A stretch of 24,703 bases of DNA from Rickettsia typhi (GCA_945906835.1 CAMDRL010000002.1:1-24703); one strand, 5' to 3'; shown: positions 15,261-24,230, numbered from the stretch's first letter. A program made the numbers and translations. Notes: generated by a model not told the origin, from the letters alone.

Positions 15261-18200
15261 AAAATCCACCTATCAATCACAGCTTGTACATATTCCTTCT
15301 TAATCGGCTTAGATAAAAAGTCATTCATGCCAGCATTATAACATTTTTCTTTAGCCTCATCGGTAGCATTCGCTGTTAAAGCAATAATCAAAACTGGTTT
15401 AGCGTCATTTTCTTTTTCAAGTTCTCTAATTTTTTGTGTTGTTTGAAAACCATCCATTAAAGGCATCATGCAATCCATGAAAATAATATCATATTTAACA
15501 TGCAGGAATTTATTTAAAGCTTCTTGACCATTTTCAGCCACATCAATTTCAAAATTAAGACGCTTTAGAATCATTGAAGCAACTTTAATATTCACCTCAT
15601 TATCTTCGCATAATAATATTTTCATGCCCTTGTTTTTTGAAAATTCTTCTGCGACCTGACCTTTCTTTACCAAAGTTCCTTCATCTTCGTAAAATGTAAT
15701 TTTGAAGACAAAAAATAATGCTTTTAATAAGCGACTTTCTTTTGTTGGCTTAGAAATTATACGATCAAATAATGCTAGATTTTCTTTAGAAATTAAAATT
15801 CTATCACTACTGAAAACCATAAGAATTATTGGAATATTCTTAGTGTTTTCATTATCTTTAAGTTTCTTAGCTATATCAACTGCGTTAACACCAATAAATA
15901 AGTTTTGGCTTATAACAATTGCTTTATAATTTTTATATTGCTGCAAAGTTTTTAAGGCGTAATTAGATCTTTCATCGGCATCGGATATTGATTCAGGAAT
16001 TCTAATAATATTGTGATCAATTTTAAAGCTGGTCAGTTTCTTATCTAAAATTTCACCGGCAACCTCGTTATTTTCTATAACTAGAACTTTTTTGCCAACT
16101 AACTGATTTTTTTGTTCAATATCAAGATCAATAAATGAACTTTTTGATTCTACGAAAGGTATTTTGAACCAGAAGTTAGAGCCTTGTCCAAAATCACTGG
16201 TCACTCCAATTTTACCACCCATTAAATCTACCAACTCTTTGCAAATTGAAAGTCCAAGACCAGTGCCACCATATTTTCTTGTAGTGGACATATCGGCTTG
16301 ACTAAATTTTGTAAACATGGCTTCAAGCTTGCTCGTTTCAATTCCAATTCCACTATCTTTGATATCAAATCTAATGAAAGAAAGATTTTTCTCTTTTTTA
16401 TCTAAAGTGATATTGATAAAAATTTGTCCATAAGCAGTAAATTTAATAGAGTTGTTAATCAAATTGGTGAAGATTTGTCTTATTCTTCCAGAATCGCCAA
16501 TTAGAACTTGTGGCACATTGGCATCAATATCAGTGATAATTTCTAAGCCTTTTTTATTGGCGCTTGGTGACATTAAATCTGCAACATCTTCAATTAGCAT
16601 TCTTGGGTCAAAATTGATTCTTTCTAACTCAACTTTTTTAGATTCAATTTTTGAAAAGTTCAAAATGTCATTTAAAATTATTAACAAGGCATCTGCAGAA
16701 CGATAAATTGTACTGGCTTGATCTTGTTCGTTGTCTGCTAAAGTGCCAGAATCTTTTAAAGCTTGGCTCATACCAATAATGCCGTTCATCGGAGTTCTTA
16801 ATTCGTGACTCATATTAGATAAAAACTGACTCTTGGTAACATTGGCAGATTCTGCGGCAATTTTGGCATTTGATGTTTCTTTCATGAAAGGTCCAATTTT
16901 CTTTCTCTTGAAAAGGTATAAAGCAAATATGAAGAAAAATGCTGCGCCCATAGATTGCATGGCAGAATTGAAAAGTTGTAAGCTAATTTTATCCAAAACA
17001 ACTTTATTATCATATCCCACAAAAGCCTGAACTCGATATTCTGATTGGCGATAATAATCTATAACGCAATTATTAATGGTAATTGTTTTTGATAGTCTAT
17101 CTTCTGTTCTGCCGCCTTGATTCTCAATTATATTGCGCAGATCTAATTGGTCTTGAAAGAGTGTTTTTGAATAGCTATGGCCAAAATTTTCTGACTTGGC
17201 AATTAAGTCATAATTCTTATCAATTAAGACATAACATATATCATTATCGCTGTAAGAGCTATTTATGGATTTTTCAATTCTTAGATTGGCAATTGTGGCA
17301 GCTAAAGTACCAATTGGTCTAAGATCGTCATCATCAATTCCTATTGCAATAGGCATCACATCATAGCTGGCAAGGTCATTACTTATATGATAAATTTTGC
17401 CAACTTTAGTACGCCACATTTTTTTTAAAGCCGCTTCTATTGGGTAATAATTTTCAACTAATTTTGGATTTTTTGCTACTCCACCGTTGCTGGTAATGGA
17501 AATCTTTTTATTTAAATTGATAAAACTTACATCAAGCCAAGAAGATACATTTCTTTGATAAGCGTCTCTATTTTGACTTCTTTTAATCATCTTCTTAATA
17601 GCTCCATTTGTGCTATCTCCAGATGCAGCTAAAACTAAAATCTTATCACCAACATAGTTTAGATAGTTATCCACAGCACTTATTAATCCCGATGCTGATC
17701 TTTCTATTACGCTGCTATGAAATATTATTTTATTATTTAAGTTATTTTGGAAGTTACGGTAAATCATGGCAGAGTTTACAAAAGTCCATATCAATATCAG
17801 AGAAAGAAGAGAGTAAGAGAAAGCGCTATAAGATTCTTCTAGATTTAACTTCCTCTCATTTCTTTTTTTGCGTTTGGCAATAATTTTTCTGTGACGATTT
17901 TTTATCTTTTTAAATTTCTCTTTATATGAAGGATTCAGTTCAATACGCTTTTTAATTTTTTCTGGAACAGGTTCATATTCTCTTCTTTCAAAAATAGAAG
18001 TCAGAACATAATGATAAAAGGGTATCAATATGGCGACTCTAAAAATTGAAGATACAAGAGTGAATTCGCGCCAAATAATTCCAAGATTTAGTGGTAAAAA
18101 CAAAATAAATTTTGTGACATAAAAAATGCTCAAACAAAGATTTTTAATATTTGTTTTAAGAGACATGTAAGTATTTTTAGAAAAGACTATCTTTCTGAAC

Positions 18201-18286
18201 TTTTTTAGCCTTCTTAATATCTTTTTAAGCATTGATTTATTGTATCTTTTTGAAGCAAAGCGCCTTTTTACTGGTAATTGCAGCAT
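15257..18286 (-). CDS. Hybrid sensor histidine kinase with periplasmic sensor region, pseudo-receiver and C-terminal receiver
   Basis: Inner-membrane sensor that autophosphorylates on His and passes phosphate to its receiver. In order: basic N-terminus; hydrophobic stretches ~48-70 and 78-98; TM ~155-175; a ~265-residue, probably periplasmic sensor region (Cache-like, inferred) to TM ~442-460. Then come the HisKA phosphoacceptor His494 in [13 protein letters not shown], the ATPase N box NNSIKF, G1 DSGIGI and G2 GGTGLGLS (to ~710). A first receiver-like domain (~732-850) lacks the phosphorylatable Asp. A second receiver (~887-1009) has Asp938 in [10 protein letters not shown]. There is no Hpt domain of its own, but a separate Hpt protein is encoded in the divergent cluster. 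Start is ATG at 18286, with an internal Met19 possible. Its stop lies in a MITE-like repeat. Signal unknown. Confidence 0.93.
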   Translation of the reverse strand: MLQLPVKRRFASKRYNKSMLKKILRRLKKFRKIVFSKNTYMSLKTNIKNLCLSIFYVTKFILFLPLNLGIIWREFTLVSSIFRVAILIPFYHYVLTSIFERREYEPVPEKIKKRIELNPSYKEKFKKIKNRHRKIIAKRKKRNERKLNLEESYSAFSYSLLSLILIWTFVNSAMIYRNFQNNLNNKIIFHSSVIERSASGLISAVDNYLNYVGDKILVLAASGDSTNGAIKKMIKRSQNRDAYQRNVSSWLDVSFINLNKKISITSNGGVAKNPKLVENYYPIEAALKKMWRTKVGKIYHISNDLASYDVMPIAIGIDDDDLRPIGTLAATIANLRIEKSINSSYSDNDICYVLIDKNYDLIAKSENFGHSYSKTLFQDQLDLRNIIENQGGRTEDRLSKTITINNCVIDYYRQSEYRVQAFVGYDNKVVLDKISLQLFNSAMQSMGAAFFFIFALYLFKRKKIGPFMKETSNAKIAAESANVTKSQFLSNMSHELRTPMNGIIGMSQALKDSGTLADNEQDQASTIYRSADALLIILNDILNFSKIESKKVELERINFDPRMLIEDVADLMSPSANKKGLEIITDIDANVPQVLIGDSGRIRQIFTNLINNSIKFTAYGQIFINITLDKKEKNLSFIRFDIKDSGIGIETSKLEAMFTKFSQADMSTTRKYGGTGLGLSICKELVDLMGGKIGVTSDFGQGSNFWFKIPFVESKSSFIDLDIEQKNQLVGKKVLVIENNEVAGEILDKKLTSFKIDHNIIRIPESISDADERSNYALKTLQQYKNYKAIVISQNLFIGVNAVDIAKKLKDNENTKNIPIILMVFSSDRILISKENLALFDRIISKPTKESRLLKALFFVFKITFYEDEGTLVKKGQVAEEFSKNKGMKILLCEDNEVNIKVASMILKRLNFEIDVAENGQEALNKFLHVKYDIIFMDCMMPLMDGFQTTQKIRELEKENDAKPVLIIALTANATDEAKEKCYNAGMNDFLSKPIKKEYVQAVIDRWIF

Positions 18287-18385
18287 TTCCCTAGTTGCTT
18301 TTTCTACTTGAGGTAGTTTTGTTTAAGTTAAGTTTTATATTGAGCAAGGTTTTTGAGGCTATGCTTGCTAAAGTGATCATATGTT

Positions 18386-19237
18386 GTGTCAAAAATTCAA
18401 TTAGTAATTTTTTATTTAAGTTTTATGTTAGATAGTTCGGTCTCACTCACCAATAAAGCCACCAACTCTTTGGTTGTTGGTACAACTTCTAGCGCTGAAA
18501 AAAGTACAAAAAAATCAAGAAATACAAAATCAGAAATGGTTTTTAAAAATGTTTCTGCTCAAAATTCCACATCTACCACATCTATAAGTAATGAAGAAGT
18601 GATAGAAGGTCAATTTGAAAGAGATGACGAAGTAAAAGTTTTTTTTACTAAAGAACAAAAATTATTAGCTCAATATTATCTGTTGCGCGAAGCTCTGTTT
18701 AGAGAAGTTGACGAGCGTTACAAAAAAAAGCACCCCGAAGATTGTAAAAATTGGGAAGAATGTGATGGATCGGAAAATATAGATGATCGACATGGTTCAA
18801 TTTTAGTTGCTGTCAACAGTGTTGGAGAAGTTGTTGGGGGAATGAGGTTTTTAATATCTAATTGGTCTGAAAATACTTTGAATGAAAAGCCTTTAGAGGA
18901 ATTTACCATTAGGTCTTTTTTACAAAAAGCTGGTCTTAATTACAAAGCAAGATTTAGTGAGGTTGATGATGTGGTTGTGGATAAATCATATAGAGATAGG
19001 GCTTTAATAAAAAAAATGTTTGCTGCTGCAATTGGAGAATCAATTGAAGTTGGATGCGAATATATGCTTGGTATTGCTATTTTAGCAGCCTCCAGAAATC
19101 ATAGAATAGCTCATAATAGTTTGGGATATCAGCTAAAAATAATGAAAGATTATCCATGGATTTTACAACAAAATCATGGATATGAGGTTAGATATCCTTT
19201 AGTAGTTCATGTGAATCAAAAATTATCTAATAATTAA
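18386..19237 (+). CDS. GNAT-fold acyltransferase resembling autoinducer (LuxI) / N-acyl amino acid synthases
   Basis: First gene of the signalling cluster. Residues ~85-280 show the layout of LuxI/FeeM-type acyl-transferring GNATs: a helical YYLLREALFREVDERY, an acidic turn ENIDDRHGSILVAV, the strand GEVVGGMRFLIS, and EVDDVVVDKSYRDRALIKKMFAAA, the usual acyl-donor binding strand-helix. It then has EVGCEYMLGIAIL. Such enzymes transfer an acyl chain from acyl-ACP or acyl-CoA to an amino compound, giving homoserine lactones or N-acyl amino acids. The first ~80 residues are Ser/Thr/Lys-rich and unlike any domain I know. The frame opens with GTG at 18386, and ATG at 18425 is an equally good start. 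Neither has a clear ribosome-binding site. It lies 11 bases before the TonB receptor gene. Product and donor are unknown. Confidence 0.62.
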   Translation: MSKIQLVIFYLSFMLDSSVSLTNKATNSLVVGTTSSAEKSTKKSRNTKSEMVFKNVSAQNSTSTTSISNEEVIEGQFERDDEVKVFFTKEQKLLAQYYLLREALFREVDERYKKKHPEDCKNWEECDGSENIDDRHGSILVAVNSVGEVVGGMRFLISNWSENTLNEKPLEEFTIRSFLQKAGLNYKARFSEVDDVVVDKSYRDRALIKKMFAAAIGESIEVGCEYMLGIAILAASRNHRIAHNSLGYQLKIMKDYPWILQQNHGYEVRYPLVVHVNQKLSNN

Positions 19238-19248
19238 AACTAACGAAT

Positions 19249-21249
19249 ATGAAAAAATCTTTATCATGTGGTTTAGCTTTATTCTTATTAAATATCTCTG
19301 TTTTTACAGAGGGTTTTGCAAATAATGATGATAGCGGTAATTCAAGCATTAATTCTATATTTAATTTTGATATTTATTCTTTGTCAAAAAAGAAAGAAAG
19401 CGCCTTTGATGCTGCATCAGCAACTTATATTTTAAGTTCTGAAGATATTAGAAGATCTGGCGTAGCGAATATACCAGAAGCTTTAAGAATGGTTCCTGGT
19501 ATGCAAGTTTCAAGAATAGATGGTAATAAATGGGCAATTTCTGTTAGAGGTTTTGATAATCAGTTTTCAAATAAATTATTGGTTATGATTGATGGTCGAA
19601 CAATTTACAGCCCTTTATATTCTGGATCATTTTGGGATTTGCATGATTATGTCATGGAGGATATTGATAAGATTGAAGTTGTAAGAGGCCCTGGTGGGAC
19701 AATTTGGGGTGCCAATGCAGTTAATGGTATTATTAATATTATTACTAAAAGTGCCACTCAAACACAAGGTGGTTATGTTTCTCAAGTCTTAGGTAACAAA
19801 GATAAATCAATTACCGAGGTTAGATATGGCGGCAAAACTTTAAGTAACGATTATTATAGGGTTTATGCTAAAAAAGTTGTTACAGGTGGCTCTACTGGAT
19901 ACGATTCTGGCAAAAGTAGAGATGATGGCAACAAGCAAGATAGAGCTGGTTTTAGATATGATGTAACCCTAAAAGATAGTTCGGTAACTGTTCATGGTGA
20001 TGTTTTTAGTGGAACTGCTTCAAATTATTTTAGTACCCTTAACAATCCAGATAAGAATGATAAAGATTCTAAGGGTGCTAATTTAGTGGTTAATTGGGAT
20101 AAAACTTTATCTAAAAAATCTAGCTTCAGTTTACAAACTTATTTTGACTATGATCAATTCAGCATACCAGTTCTAAAAAGAAGTGCCAGAACTTTTGATG
20201 TTGATTTCCAACATTTTTATAACTTTTCAAGGAATAATAAATTCATCTGGGGGCTAGGCTATAGACAGATTATAGATGATATAGAGGATAGTACTGCTTC
20301 TAATGTTGATGGTTTATTGTTCACGCCAATTAAGTATTCTCCCAACAAAAGGAATGACGAAATCTATAGCGCATTTATTCAAGATAAAATTGGCTTAGTA
20401 GAAGACAAATTGTATTTAACTTTGGGATCAAAATTCTTAACCAATGATTATACTGGCTTTGAGTATCAGCCAAGCGCTAGGTTAACTTATTATCCATCTC
20501 GCAATCAAACTCTTTGGACTGCTGTTTCAAGGGCAGTTAGAACTCCAACAAGAGGTGAAATTAGTTTTGATTTAAAAGATGATACTTATGGATCTACTAT
20601 AAGCAAAGGAACTCCACAGGCTGAATCAGAAAATGTCATTGCTTATGAGGTGGGTTATAGAATTAAACCAACAAGTAAAACTTTATTTGACATCGCAACA
20701 TTTTATAATAAATATTCTAAACTAAGAACTTATGAAGATATAGGTGGAGTTCCAACTGTTGCCAATCTTGGTTATGGTCAATCTTACGGCGGCGAAATTT
20801 CTGGTAAATGGCAGGTAACTAATGATTTGCGTTTAGAGGCTAGCTACGATTATTTAGGGACCAATCTTTATATTAGTGATAACTCAACTGACGACACATC
20901 TGTCTTGGCCCCATATGATGCTCTTAAACTTAGCGAGGGTAGATCTCCAAAAAACCAATTTAGATTAAGATCTTATTACAACATAACTCCAAAATTAGAG
21001 TTTGATAACATGATTTATTATGTTGATAGTTTGCCATCTGCAAAAGCTGATACAACTGATAAAAAAGGTATTCCATCATATGTTAGGCTTGATACTAGAT
21101 TTGGATATCTTCCTACAAAAAATCTTGATTTAAGCGTTGGCATTCGTAATTTGTTGGATGATCGTCACTCAGAGTTTTCGGCAGGTTTTTATAGTGCAAG
21201 GGCAGAAATTTCTCGTACATTTTATTTTAAAGCAGTTTGGCAATATTAA
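19249..21249 (+). CDS. TonB-dependent outer-membrane receptor
   Basis: 22-strand beta-barrel receptor energised by TonB. Residues 1-24 form a signal peptide ending in GFA. A short YSLSKKKESAFDAASATYIL lead-in is followed by the plug domain (~55-168) with RRSGVANIPEALRMVPGMQV, WAISVRGFDNQFSNKLLVMIDGR and VVRGPGGTIWGANAVNGIINIITK. The remainder is barrel with many aromatic-polar alternations, ending in the aromatic terminus FYFKAVWQY. The plug reads like the receptor group often found with YfiR-like (DUF4154) proteins and sensor kinases, rather than like siderophore receptors. The 666-residue length is compact. Its stop abuts the ATG of the YfiR-like gene, a strong sign of co-translation. Ligand unknown; uptake or sensing of a small signal is inference. 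Confidence 0.93.
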   Translation: MKKSLSCGLALFLLNISVFTEGFANNDDSGNSSINSIFNFDIYSLSKKKESAFDAASATYILSSEDIRRSGVANIPEALRMVPGMQVSRIDGNKWAISVRGFDNQFSNKLLVMIDGRTIYSPLYSGSFWDLHDYVMEDIDKIEVVRGPGGTIWGANAVNGIINIITKSATQTQGGYVSQVLGNKDKSITEVRYGGKTLSNDYYRVYAKKVVTGGSTGYDSGKSRDDGNKQDRAGFRYDVTLKDSSVTVHGDVFSGTASNYFSTLNNPDKNDKDSKGANLVVNWDKTLSKKSSFSLQTYFDYDQFSIPVLKRSARTFDVDFQHFYNFSRNNKFIWGLGYRQIIDDIEDSTASNVDGLLFTPIKYSPNKRNDEIYSAFIQDKIGLVEDKLYLTLGSKFLTNDYTGFEYQPSARLTYYPSRNQTLWTAVSRAVRTPTRGEISFDLKDDTYGSTISKGTPQAESENVIAYEVGYRIKPTSKTLFDIATFYNKYSKLRTYEDIGGVPTVANLGYGQSYGGEISGKWQVTNDLRLEASYDYLGTNLYISDNSTDDTSVLAPYDALKLSEGRSPKNQFRLRSYYNITPKLEFDNMIYYVDSLPSAKADTTDKKGIPSYVRLDTRFGYLPTKNLDLSVGIRNLLDDRHSEFSAGFYSARAEISRTFYFKAVWQY

Positions 21250-21738
21250 ATGCATCTAAGAACTTTAAAATTTGTAATATTATTTTCGCTGTCTTTTTTG
21301 TCTTTGCAAAATTCTTTTGCAATAGATAGAGAAGAGGCTGTAATGTATGCAAGTTTTGTTTTAGGTCTTTTAGGTGGAGTGCAATCTTCAAGTCAAGGAT
21401 CGGAAGTTTGTGCTTTAGGTCATGATGAAATTGTGGTTGCTATGGGTGAAAAAAATAGAAATTTAATAAATGTTGAAAATAATCCAGAGAAATATACATC
21501 ATGCAAGATGCTTTACATTGCTAAGGATAAATCAAAGGGATTGCGAAGTTATATTGAAAAACATAATCGCAGGAGAATTGCTACTGTTAGTTTGCTAGAG
21601 AATTTTAACGAAAGCGGTGGCATGATTTTGGTGCAGATGGGAAGAAGAAATTTTGAGCTTAGTATAAACTCAAAAGAAATCAAAGAGGCAGGAATTAAGC
21701 TTGCTCCATTGGTTTTAGAACTGGTTATCAACAATTAA
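21250..21738 (+). CDS. YfiR/DUF4154-like periplasmic protein
   Basis: Small exported protein (162 residues) with a signal peptide ending about residue 24 (SFA). The mature part matches the YfiR layout: Cys54 in SEVCALGHDE, then Cys85 in TSCKMLYIA, which may form a disulfide. RRRIATVSLLENFNESGGMILVQMGRRNFELSINSKEIKEAG follows, and the last residues correspond to the conserved 'INxxAxxxAGLxLxxxLLxLA' ending. In Pseudomonas YfiR is a periplasmic repressor of the diguanylate cyclase YfiN. In other genomes DUF4154 proteins sit beside TonB receptors and kinases. With no YfiN here, the likely partner is the periplasmic sensor region of the divergent hybrid kinase (inference). Confidence 0.85.
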   Translation: MHLRTLKFVILFSLSFLSLQNSFAIDREEAVMYASFVLGLLGGVQSSSQGSEVCALGHDEIVVAMGEKNRNLINVENNPEKYTSCKMLYIAKDKSKGLRSYIEKHNRRRIATVSLLENFNESGGMILVQMGRRNFELSINSKEIKEAGIKLAPLVLELVINN

Positions 21739-21750
21739 ATTTGGAGTTAT

Positions 21751-22113
21751 ATGGTACAATTTAGTCAAATTAAAAAGCCAATTGATGTAGAATATTTGAG
21801 AAGTGTTATTGAAAATGACGCTGAATTTGAAAGAGAATTATTCAAGATTTTTATTGAAAATGGCAATCGTAATATTGAAAAAATGCAAGATTCTTTTGAT
21901 GTAAGCAGATACAATTTTTGGTATATGGCAGCTCACGCTTTCAAGGGCTCTTCTTCTTCAATCGGTGCTTTTGATCTATCAAAAGTTTTAGAAAATGCTC
22001 AAAAAGCCGCTGAAGATTCTCCAGAAGTTAAGGCTAAAATTGTGGAAGAAGTAAAAAAAGAATTCAAAGAAGTTTGCGATTTCATCGCTATTTATCTTGC
22101 TAGAAGAGGTTAG
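21751..22113 (+). CDS. Stand-alone histidine phosphotransfer (Hpt) protein
   Basis: 120-residue helical protein of the Hpt family. The phosphorylatable His62 lies in the motif AAHAFKGSSSSIGA (60-73), preceded by the typical helix with RELFKIFIENGNRNIEKM and followed by LSKVLENAQKAAED. Hpt proteins shuttle phosphate between receiver domains. Here it would accept it from the C-terminal receiver (Asp938) of the hybrid kinase encoded divergently, which lacks its own Hpt domain. The final response regulator is not in the window. It starts 12 bases after the YfiR-like stop. Confidence 0.9.
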   Translation: MVQFSQIKKPIDVEYLRSVIENDAEFERELFKIFIENGNRNIEKMQDSFDVSRYNFWYMAAHAFKGSSSSIGAFDLSKVLENAQKAAEDSPEVKAKIVEEVKKEFKEVCDFIAIYLARRG

Positions 22114-22147
22114 TTTATTTTTCGTGATTCTTTTTAATAAGTAATTT

Positions 22148-22891
22148 ATGACATATATATGTTCACTAGCTAGTAATCCACAGGCTTTAAAGGACTTGGA
22201 ATTGCTATATGACAAGATATGGTGTTCCAGGATGCCACCAAGCAAAAGTGCCTATCTCATTCCCAGAATTATATCAAGTTTTAGTGAATACGTTTTGTTA
22301 GCTTATGGTAGTGAAGTTAAAGATGAGTTGATGGCTTATGCCGTAGCTATTCCTTTCAAAGGTCCGGAAGATATAAATGATCTTCCAGATTCTGGATATG
22401 ATGGTGTTCTTCATGATGCTTTTGTAGGTTTAGATAAAAAAATTAAACCTAGCATGTTATGCGCTATCTCAATAACTGTTGATCCAAAATTTCGTGGACT
22501 AAATTTGAGTGTAATTATGGCAAAATCTCTGACAAAGTTGACAAAAGATAATGGATTTAAAAATCTTGTGGTGCCAATAAGACCTCCCGGAAAAGCAAAT
22601 GAGATTGAGATGGATATGATGGAGTATGCTAAAAAATTACAGCTAGACGGTGATCCATTTGATTATTGGATTCGTTTACATTATAAATTAGGAGCAAGAA
22701 TTATTAAGATATGTTATAATTCAATGGTGATGAGTTATGATATTGGAACATGGGAAAAAATAACTGGCTTAAAATTTACTGAAACAAAAAACTATATCAT
22801 ACCAGATGCTTTATCTCCTCTTGAAGTACAATATGAAAAAAATATTGCCACAATGCATGAACCAAATGTTTGGATGCGTTATGAGTTGTAA
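22148..22891 (+). CDS. GNAT-family acyltransferase, second of the cluster
   Basis: 247-residue protein with the acetyl-CoA/acyl-CoA binding core of GNAT N-acyltransferases. There is a strand ELMAYAVAIPF near 60-70, then the strand-turn-helix SMLCAISITVDPKFRGLNLSVIMAKSL (~102-128) with the V-D-P-x-x-R-G-x-x-L pattern of motif A. GFKNLVVPIRP follows, then a late WIRLHYKLGARIIKICYNSM resembling the motif B region. It does not look closely related to the first GNAT of the cluster. It follows the Hpt gene by 34 bases on the same strand and is probably co-transcribed. Substrate unknown; tailoring of the signal molecule or of a lipid are options. Confidence 0.7.
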   Translation: MTYICSLASNPQALKDLELLYDKIWCSRMPPSKSAYLIPRIISSFSEYVLLAYGSEVKDELMAYAVAIPFKGPEDINDLPDSGYDGVLHDAFVGLDKKIKPSMLCAISITVDPKFRGLNLSVIMAKSLTKLTKDNGFKNLVVPIRPPGKANEIEMDMMEYAKKLQLDGDPFDYWIRLHYKLGARIIKICYNSMVMSYDIGTWEKITGLKFTETKNYIIPDALSPLEVQYEKNIATMHEPNVWMRYEL

Positions 22892-22900
22892 TATCTTGTA

Positions 22901-22925
22901 AATCAACCTCTTGTTAATTTCCAAA
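22901..22925 (+). repeat. 25-bp direct repeat, left copy
   Basis: Matches 23119-23143 at 23 of 25 bases, sharing the perfect 17-base core TCTTGTTAATTTCCAAA. The two copies flank the hydroxylase remnant and are 218 bases apart. Confidence 0.8.
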
Positions 22926-22926
22926 T

Positions 22927-23109
22927 ATGTTTTTAGATATAGTTGGGCATTCAGGATATGATATTTCTCCTAGAGTTCCTTTTACATTCTTTACCGCAGT
23001 GCCAGACCATGACTTACATCATAAGTATTATGATTGTAACTATGCTCCCTATTTCACAGTTTGGGATAAGATTATGAAGACTTACAGAGAATATATTCCT
23101 TCTAAATAA
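22927..23109 (+). pseudogene. Remnant (C-terminal end) of a fatty-acid hydroxylase / sterol desaturase family gene
   Basis: The 60 codons contain VPDHDLHHKYYDCNYAPYFTVWDKIMKTY, the last histidine box and tail of the fatty-acid hydroxylase superfamily, in which intact proteins carry several histidine clusters over 200-300 residues and membrane helices. Only the last box is left. The frame is closed by a stop 12 bases before the ATG, and I found no upstream part in the adjoining sequence. So this is very probably a decayed end, not a working enzyme, because the metal site cannot form. The flanking 25-bp direct repeats suggest deletion or insertion by recombination. An intact ancestor would fit a lipid-modifying role next to the GNAT genes. 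Confidence 0.7.
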
Positions 23110-23118
23110 ATATCCTAA

Positions 23119-23143
23119 AATCCACTTCTTGTTAATTTCCAAA
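23119..23143 (+). repeat. 25-bp direct repeat, right copy
   Basis: Second copy of the repeat at 22901-22925, located 10 bases after the stop of the hydroxylase remnant. Confidence 0.8.
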
Positions 23144-23187
23144 GAAGCTCTATTTTGTTAATCTAATTTCCGCTAGGGAGTTTGAAG

Positions 23188-23235
23188 ATGGGTTCTAAAA
23201 TCAACAAATCTAAAAATGAACATAATTCTTGCTAA
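23188..23235 (+). CDS. Possible 15-codon leader ORF overlapping the ispH start
   Basis: ATG at 23188 is preceded at seven bases by GGGAG, the best ribosome-binding site in the region. The frame reads MGSKINKSKNEHNSC and stops at 23233-23235, 20 bases into ispH in another frame. ispH itself has no visible Shine-Dalgarno sequence. Termination here could deliver ribosomes to the ispH ATG by reinitiation. Translation is not shown and chance is possible. Confidence 0.3.
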   Translation: MGSKINKSKNEHNSC

Positions 23236-24148
23236 GCCACGCGGATTTTGCGCTGGCGTTACTCGTGCTATTGAAACTGTAGAAAGGGCTATTGATAAAT
23301 TTGGGCCTCCTGTTTATGTGCGTCATGAGATTGTTCACAATAAATTTGTGGTGGAGTCTTTGCGTAAGAAAGGGGCGATTTTTGTTGATGAAGTTGATCA
23401 AATTCCTGTTGGGGCAATAACAATTTTTTCGGCTCACGGCGTCTCAGATAAGGTTGAAGAAGATGCCATGGCGCGTGGTCTTGATGTGATTGATGCTACT
23501 TGTCCTTTAGTAAGTAAGGTGCATCGCGAAGCTAAAAAATATGAAGAAGAAGATTACGAGATTATTTTAATTGGTCATAAAGGTCATCCAGAAGTTGAAG
23601 GAACAAGTGGTCGGGTTAAAAAAGAAGTTATTTTAGTTACTGATGAAAATGATGCGCGCATGGTGGAAATTAAAAATCCTAATAAAATTGCCTATGTCAC
23701 GCAAACCACTTTGAGCGTTGATGATACTAAAAAAATTGCTGCTGTTTTAGAAAGTAGATTTCCAACATTACAGCAAGGTCTTGCCACTAAAGATATTTGT
23801 TATGCCACGCAAAATAGACAAGATGCAGTTAGAAGCCTGTCCAAGATGGTTGATATTTTATTGGTAATTGGGGCAAAAAATAGTTCAAATTCAAATCGTC
23901 TGCGTGATCTTGGCGAAGAGTCGGGCTTAAAATCTTTTCTCATTAATAGTGCTGCTGATATTGAAGAAAAATGGTTTGATGGAGTAAAAAATATTGGGCT
24001 CACGGCCGGCGCTTCAGCACCAGAGATTTTGGTGCAAGATGTTATTGGTAAAATTAAAGAGATTTCTACTTCAGAAGTTACTGTTTCTGATATGGATGGA
24101 ATTACTGAAAATACTTTTTTTGTTTTGCCTAGAAAGGTTAGGAAATAA
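23216..24148 (+). CDS. ispH: 4-hydroxy-3-methylbut-2-enyl diphosphate reductase
   Basis: Iron-sulfur enzyme that makes isopentenyl and dimethylallyl diphosphate in the last step of the MEP isoprenoid pathway. The length of 310 residues is typical. Family marks are AKPRGFCAGVTRAIETVERAI with cluster ligand Cys12, the HEIVHNKFVVESL segment, FSAHGVSDKV, the second ligand in DATCPLVSKVH (~residue 96), IGHKGHPEVEG, TQTTLS, and the third ligand in DICYATQNRQDAV (~193). Further marks are GAKNSSNSNRL and TAGASAPE. The start MNIILAKPRGFCAG agrees with the family N-terminus. It lies downstream of the signalling cluster but after ~100 bases of remnant sequence, so separate expression is likely. A good terminator follows. 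Confidence 0.97.
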   Translation: MNIILAKPRGFCAGVTRAIETVERAIDKFGPPVYVRHEIVHNKFVVESLRKKGAIFVDEVDQIPVGAITIFSAHGVSDKVEEDAMARGLDVIDATCPLVSKVHREAKKYEEEDYEIILIGHKGHPEVEGTSGRVKKEVILVTDENDARMVEIKNPNKIAYVTQTTLSVDDTKKIAAVLESRFPTLQQGLATKDICYATQNRQDAVRSLSKMVDILLVIGAKNSSNSNRLRDLGEESGLKSFLINSAADIEEKWFDGVKNIGLTAGASAPEILVQDVIGKIKEISTSEVTVSDMDGITENTFFVLPRKVRK

Positions 24149-24185
24149 ATTTATCGTTGGTTTTGAACTATACCAAATAAACTAT

Positions 24186-24230
24186 CTATACCAAATCTAA
24201 AATCTTTAGATATGGTATAGATTTATTTTT
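24186..24230 (+). terminator. Intrinsic terminator downstream of ispH
   Basis: Arms CTATACCAAATCTAAA (24186-24201) and TTTAGATATGGTATAG (24205-24220) pair over 16 bases with one mismatch and a three-base loop. ATTTATTTTT follows. Located ~40 bases after the ispH stop. The arms share the TATACCAAATC core with further copies downstream. Confidence 0.75.

Noticed and set aside
17083..17883. Open plus-strand frames within the kinase gene
   Set aside because: Shadow frames opposite a well-supported kinase; composition is Leu/Ser/Tyr-rich without any domain.
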